A stretch of DNA of 33,431 nt from positions 1 through 33,431 of the forward strand of contig PUDQ02000068.1 of the NCBI GenBank assembly GCA_002964805.2. The letters run 5' to 3'. The stretch's first letter is position 1. Each line of letters begins with the position of its first letter. Positions 28,042 through 33,431 of this stretch are shown here, in pieces. This DNA is from Trametes villosa (Eukaryota > Basidiomycota > Agaricomycetes > Polyporales > Polyporaceae). Made by a program: the position numbers and the translations under genes. Under the pieces are notes generated by a model, which was given only the letters and a program-made list of their open reading frames with translations, made no database searches and was not told where the DNA came from.

Positions 28042-31013
28042 ATGCTATCCTCAATTTCCTCCTTTCTCCCGGCTGCGCTACAGATAGGAAACGACAAGTC
28101 CCCGCCCTCTTCAGAACCGCAAGCACAACTCACCGCTTCGCCGACCAAGGAGTCAGACATGGGTGCAGACGAGCATGGTGCCAAGAAGAAGAAGGAGCGG
28201 TCGAACGAGGTATGTCGCTGTACTTCTATCTTCTTTCCATACGTTGTGCAGCGCGAACGAACGTTGGCGTTGCTGGGTCCTGCATGCAGTCTCTTGGGTG
28301 TGCGGTGGGGGTCAGCGATGGTGCAGTCTGCGGGATCGGAGCTATGGGAACGATCCTTGACGCTGCGCATACCAACCAGACGCGCTCCCCCCATCGCACA
28401 TCTCAGAGACGTGTTTCATGTTGCAAAGGGCATATTTCCGCGCTGGACTAGTGTTTGGCCTGCCTGCCTCCGAGCACGAACGGATGGTCACCAACGGTTC
28501 GGCGCGTCAGTGGAGTGCGATGGTCATGGGGGCTCGGTCGACGCTCGTTCTGCCTCGGTCTTGCCCACTTGTCCTCCCGCATTTCTGCAAGTCGAGCCTC
28601 GTGTCTACGAACTCGCTGTGCATCCTTCCCTATGCTCTACCACGACCTGCTCAGTCCTGCGACCATGGCGGGGTACTAGGCACATACACGCTCGACGCGA
28701 TGCGAGCGACAGATCTCATCAAACTGTTGTCCAGTTGCTGTGCTTGTCACATCTGTCCGCCTTTGGGTATGCGTTTCGTAGGTGCATCGCACCGGGTCAA
28801 AGCTTTGGTGTCGACCCGGCACGCTACACGGGGGTTTGCCACGGCTCTGATCATCATTCGCACTGCATGTGCTTGGCTTTTGCCTCACATACGCCATCTA
28901 CTATCGGACGCTTTCAGGAGCTATGTGCAATTTCTGACCCCGTTCACAGTCATTCATCGTCGTTCGTCCGCCACCTTCAAAAAGCAACCACCCCTTGAAC
29001 CTTCAAGTCCAACTGGTTCCTCCGAGCAACCGCGATGTCAACCGGTCGAACAGCGGCCGACGCTCAAGGGACTCGTCGGTTGGCCCCGAGGAAGACGGGG
29101 CTTCGGACGTGCAACTCACACGCACAAGCTCCAACCGTTCCGACGTTTCTATGTATTCGTCATATTCTTCCACATCGGTCTCTTCCATGGCTTCCTCATC
29201 AACAACCTCATCCGGCCGGCGGATGATCATCCCTCTCTACAATCTCCAAGCGCACAACGTACTCACGAATGTCATCGTCGACGCCGGCACGGACGCGAAG
29301 GTCGCAAAATTCCAGAAGCGCGGACTCGAGGTCATTGGCCTCGCCGTTCTCGAGCCCGTCGAGGTATGGGGTGAGGGCGGCAACCCCGTACCCATTCCTG
29401 GGAACTCCCCGAGTGCCCGGGCTTCTTCTCTACCTGATGAACACCTTCCGCGTGCGAGCGTTGATGTCGCCCACCGACATATGACGCCAGAACCTCCCCA
29501 CACCCCGACATCCTCCGCTCTGTCGCTAACTTCAGATGGGACGTCCGAATACCCTCATACCCCTGCCCCTGTGACTCCCACTCCGATCTCTGCGGCACCC
29601 TCGCCTTCGACGCCCAGGAATACGCCCGGCGCGAAGAAGTTCTTCGGCAAGTTGTTCAAACGTCGAGGCGATTCGTCTCCCCTGCCTTCGCCCACATTCC
29701 CGCCATCGCCCCTGCCACCCATCAGCGCCCAACCTCCCTCACCTGCGCAACCTACTACGCCCATTCCATCTTCCTCCGCTGATAACTCGCGGGTATCTCG
29801 GCGGTCATCACTCCTTCTCGGAAACTCTCTGAGCGTTCCGGGCCACACTCCCTCTGCATCCGGCTCGGAGGCGCCGTTACCCAGCGCGCGCGAAGTCGTC
29901 CTCCAACCGCCGGTACTCGGTATCCAGCCAACCCTCAGTTCGCCTACGAACCCTCCACGGGGCCGCCCAACGAAGTACGTATGGGTCGTACGGAAATGGC
30001 TGAAGGGGACCCCGGACTCGCTCCTCAGCGGCGTCAAGGGCAAGTTCAACGACGCGCGCGGCGCCGTACCACCACCAACCGCGATCGAGAGCCTCGTCGA
30101 AGTCCGCTTCGAGTGGACGCGGGGCAAGAGCGGCAAGAAGCGCCGATCGCGGCGCGACACAGGAGATGACGGCGCCGAGCGGACGCGCTCGAAACGCCAC
30201 AGCCTCGCGCTGTCCTCTGCAGCACAGTCCCAGACTTCCCTGCATCAGCAGGGCCAGCAGGTGCTCGTTTCCGATCCCCCGCAGTCGAAGAAACGGGTGG
30301 CGTCCGCCTCGGCCGCTGAGGCACCGCCCGCCGTGCGCCGCTCTATCGACTCGCGGCGTTCCACCTCGCCGCACGCTAGCACGACTACGGCCGCGTCGGA
30401 CGAGGATCACCCCAAAGGGTCGCCGTCGACGACCGAGGATGCGGGCGACGAGAGCGATCCCGAGGACTCGGAGACGCCGTGGACGTGCACGCTCGTCGTC
30501 CGCCGCCTCTCCCCTTCGCGTCTCCCCCCACCCGGCTCTCCTCTGCCCCCAGCGGGCGCTACCCCTGGCGGCCCTGGCTCGAGCACCGTCCGCGTCAAGG
30601 TCGCGGGCGTCGTTCCCACCCCTCATCACCCGAAGGTTGTCGCGCTCCTCAAGGTGCCCTTCCCGCTCCCGGACGTCGAGATCGAGCACATGAACGTGCG
30701 CAAGCGCGTGATCACGCCCGCAGGCGTCGCGCGCCCCGCGACGTCCTCCGGCGAACACGCGGGGCACGGGAACGGGAGCGGGAACGGATTCGCGGGCGGC
30801 GCCAATGGGAAGCACTCGGGCTCGGGGATGAAGAACTTGTTTGGCGGCGCGCGCGAGCACGGAGGCGCGGGCGCGGCGGAGGGCCTGATGCTCAGCGCGG
30901 AGGAGATCAAGGACATCGTGTCGAGCACGGGGCTGTGGCTCGTCGTCCGCGAGGGCTTCGGCGGCGTCGGACGGGATCGCAGGAAGGGCGACGGGTGGCT
31001 GCTTCGCGGATGA
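28042..31013 (+). CDS. Ser/Pro-rich conserved-looking fungal protein, two exons
   Basis: Exon 1 is 28042-28209 (56 codons, ending KKKKERSNE at a strong GTATGT donor). Exon 2 is 28950-31013, entered at TTCACAG in phase 0 (SFIVVRPPPSKSNHPL). Total 2232 nt, 743 residues. The intervening intron is 740 nt, long for this genome. The N-terminal part is Ser-rich; a folded-looking block follows (RMIIPLYNLQAHNVLTNVIVDAGTD, KFQKRGLEVIGLAVLEPVEVW). A long disordered Pro/Ser region contains KKFFGKLFKRRG. Then comes a second conserved-looking part (YVWVVRKWLKGT, SLVEVRFEWTRGKSGKKRRSRR, WTCTLVVRRL, VKVAGVVPTPHHPKVVALLKVPFPLPD). The C-terminus is Gly-rich and ends SAEEIKDIVSSTGLWLVVREGFGGVGR. I do not recognise a named family; the ordered blocks suggest a conserved basidiomycete protein, possibly membrane- or cytoskeleton-associated, but nothing proves it. 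Confidence 0.75.
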
Positions 31014-32370
31014 GCGCCGCCGCGCGACCGGGTCCCGGATGCAGACGCAGACGCAGCGCGACACGGATGGTGCGTTGCGTATTTATCGCGGGGAGCAGGG
31101 GCGTGGCGCGATCTCGCTCGGTTGGTCTGTCTGCTCGTTTGGTGCTGGCTGCTCGTCTCATGTGCTTGTTGTTGCTTTGTAGATGCGTTCGCTCGCTCGC
31201 TGTGCTCGTCAAGTTGCTCGTCGTCTCGTATTTATGCGGCCCTGCGCTGTCCTGGCTATCTATTCAATCGAAGTCCAAGTCAACGTCTCCATCTCCTGCC
31301 TATCTGCTCCAGGAAGCCCTTCCTCCCCGCATTGTCCCTGGCCCGGAAGTGTGCTACATCGCATCGGAGCGCCGTCGCGCGCTGCATCACTCCATACTGC
31401 TCTCCCACTCCCGCTTCGTGATACCTTCCCAGCACGCAGCACCGCGTAGTCCCCACAACGAACGCTGAATCACGCTCGGACGTGGCATTACGAAGACATC
31501 AGTTCCTTCCTCCGGCCCCCTAGTCTCAAGCTGTCCACTCGCCCAATCTCTCCTCACTCTTTTTCGGTCTTTGGTTCTATCCTTGGCTTCTTGGGCGCAT
31601 ATGCTGCTTCGTCATTCACCAACCTGTCTTTTCGAGTGCACCAAACAATCCCTCACTGTACTACATCATGATACTTCGAGCCTACCCCCGATACTTACCA
31701 GTACACCCTACCTAGTAGTGCTGAAACGACCCCGCTCCTGATGCCAACCTCGCTTCCTCACATCGTTGCAGTGTAGCACTCAGCATGATACGACATGACA
31801 TGATTATTTATTGCCTTCCGTAATCATCGCATACCTCTACTCGGGGTTGGGTATTCTGGATGAATCCACTGGTACTGCTGCGGGAATGGCATGCGCGGCC
31901 GACCATACGAGATGGCCTTCAATGGTCGAGTGCTCGTTCGGGCTGGGTGGGGCTTGTGAAACTATGCTAGGGTCCTCGTATAACCTCACCAGGATACTAC
32001 GCTACAAGTTGGTGTTGTAGGTGTTCGTGTGGGCGGGAAAACGGATTGAATTGCTGCCAAGGGGGGTCACATTCGAACAGCCCAATGAATGCAACGTGCT
32101 TCTCCTTGTATTCCGACCGCCATGTCTGCTAGCCACCCCTCTCTGCCGCTACCACCGTGTACCCGTTGTACTGGTGAAACGTCGAGGAAGGTTGTACTGT
32201 TTTGACGCATATAGCCGGACCATCCTGCGAGATGATGACGGAATGAGAGCAAAGCGCGCAGTGCAGCTGGCGCCGTACGCAGCCGTCTCTCTGTTGCCTG
32301 CCACCACCACACCAGCTGCTGCTTGACTGCATCCAGCTCGCTGCCTCGCTCTCCCGGCCAGGCCGCCATC
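31014..32370. other. Intergenic, no gene seen
   Basis: 1.36 kb with the 3' UTR of the Ser/Pro-rich gene and the promoter of the exchanger gene. A CCAAT sequence occurs near 32081, about 290 bases before the exchanger ATG. No coding content is recognised. Confidence 0.5.
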
Positions 32371-33431
32371 ATGTCCTCGACGTTCCCCGCGGCCGTATTC
32401 GCTGCGGCACCCGCCGCGCCGACCGACACCCCGATTCCGGAGGACGAGGAGTACTACTCGTCCTGGTCGCTCTTCCTCGTCTGCGCGCTCCTGATTCTCT
32501 CGCTCTGGACGTCGTACTACCTTCAAATCAAGCGCATACGTGCTATCCATGAAACGCTGGTGGCCATCTTCGCGGGCTCGTTCGTAGGCTTGGTGGTCAG
32601 GCTAGCGCCAGGGACTATGATACGGGACATGCTGGTGAGTGTCAGGTACTCGTCGTTCGTTGCGGTCGTGCTGTGCGAAGGGATTCATTATGGCATCGCG
32701 AACGCGTACCTCGCTAGTGGATCGTTATGCTTCAAGCGTGCTTGCTGTGTAGATTGGTGCTCCTCTCCGGTTGGTCCGGGATATTGCCGCGTCTCGAGAG
32801 GTTGCGGCCTTCACAGAGCAGAAAGTCTTGCTGCCAAGGCATATGGCAGCTGGCGCACGGAGAACGGCTTGGCGATCCTGTTATTCATTGTGGATGTCGT
32901 AGCTGCTCGTATACCGCGACTAAACTGTTGAATGTGCTAGACGTTCAGGCACACGCTATTCTTCAACCTGCTCCTACCACCCATCATCCTCGCGTCGGGT
33001 TACGAACTCAAGCAAGAAAACTTCTTCCGTAACTTTGGTTCGATCCTCATGTTCGCGTTCTTCGGGACGTTCATCTCCGCTGTGGGAGTCGGGTACGAGT
33101 CTCCACCCGCCTCTTCCCATTGACAGCACTCATCACACGCAGTGCAGTGTCATAGTCTTCATATGGTCGTCACTGGGATTGGAATCCCTGGGATTCACAC
33201 TCATAGAGTGCTTGATTTTCGGGTCCACGCTCTCTGCTACGGACCCTGTGACCATCCTGGCTATATTCAACCAGTACAAGGTCGACCCGAAGCTCTATAC
33301 AATCATCTTCGGAGAGTCCTTGCTGAACGATGCTGTCAGTATCGTTATGTACGAGTAAGTAGCAAACAGTCCTGTTTGCATCTCGCCGCATATACTCAGT
33401 TGCGACGTAGGACGTTGTCTCAATTCCATGG
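32371..33431 (+). CDS. NHX1: NHX-type endosomal/vacuolar Na+/H+ exchanger, 3' end outside window
   Basis: Exchanges Na+ or K+ for H+ across endosomal or vacuolar membranes (CPA1 family). Exons 32371-32634, 32941-33092, 33148-33354 and 33411 to the window end; introns are 306, 55 and 56 nt. The frame is continuous at each junction. The N-terminus is a short acidic stretch ([10 protein letters not shown]) then the first helix ([14 protein letters not shown]). Family motifs follow: [59 protein letters not shown], and [15 protein letters not shown] with the conserved Asn-Asp of the transport site, continuing TLSQFHG in exon 4. The ATG at 32371 follows GCCATC and is the first in frame. The first intron is much longer than the others. 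Confidence 0.9.

Noticed and set aside
29877..31064. 395-codon minus frame opposite the Ser/Pro-rich gene
   Set aside because: Arg/Ala-rich antisense shadow of a GC-rich coding exon; no domain and no supporting splice structure.
1..33431. tRNA or rRNA genes
   Set aside because: I looked for B-box-like GGTTCGA contexts and cloverleaf pairing and found none convincing.

Overview
The window looks like nuclear DNA of an Agaricomycete (mushroom or polypore-type basidiomycete). The host genes are cut by many introns of about 45-75 nt with GTNNGY donors, CTAAC/CTGAC-like branch sites and YAG acceptors. The proteins (amino-acid permease, OXA1, TPR-J protein, NHX exchanger) are of fungal type, and the repeats are of kinds common in this group: a chromodomain Ty3/gypsy element and a zinc-knuckle gag-like gene.

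Left part (1 to about 13.5 kb), mobile-element territory. A plus-strand Ty3/gypsy chromovirus enters from the left edge: pol (reverse transcriptase, RNase H, integrase, chromodomain) ends at 2879. A second long ORF of unknown function (3127-5694) follows, then a hairpin-rich non-coding stretch, a polypurine tract (6154-6164) and a probable 3' LTR from 6165. Its strangest property is that pol, the second ORF, the 3' non-coding stretch and the start of the LTR are an almost unbroken chain of short perfect inverted repeats, one about every 25-45 bp. No host gene in the window shows this. On the minus strand lie a zinc-knuckle/RGG gag-like gene (7238-8980), a two-exon unit that is probably its 5' part (9776-10844), and an unrecognised 184-codon ORF (11395-11949). 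Between and beyond them are short repeats: a GAACAATAG cluster, a 19-bp duplication, a 12-bp tandem array and an 18-bp degenerate array.

Middle part (13.5-24.5 kb), a compact set of host genes: a 17-exon APC amino-acid permease (minus), a four-helix MARVEL-like membrane protein (plus), mitochondrial OXA1 insertase (plus), a TPR plus J-domain co-chaperone (minus) and a small DUF202 membrane protein (plus). The last two share a 298-bp divergent promoter. Exon chains were rebuilt by hand and keep the reading frame through every junction. Two permease introns are far longer than the rest (804 and 386 nt) and probably hold insertions.

Right part (24.5-33.4 kb): 2.1 kb without a recognisable gene; a 495-bp non-autonomous DNA transposon (26649-27143) with 19-bp terminal inverted repeats, an 8-bp target duplication and internal 43-46 bp spaced repeats; a Ser/Pro-rich conserved-looking protein gene (28042-31013); and the 5' part of an NHX-type Na+/H+ exchanger that runs off the right edge.

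The host genes are housekeeping functions (transport, membrane insertion, chaperoning) with no sign of forming one pathway. The best candidate for an undescribed phenomenon is the hairpin-chain architecture of the chromovirus together with its extra ORF.
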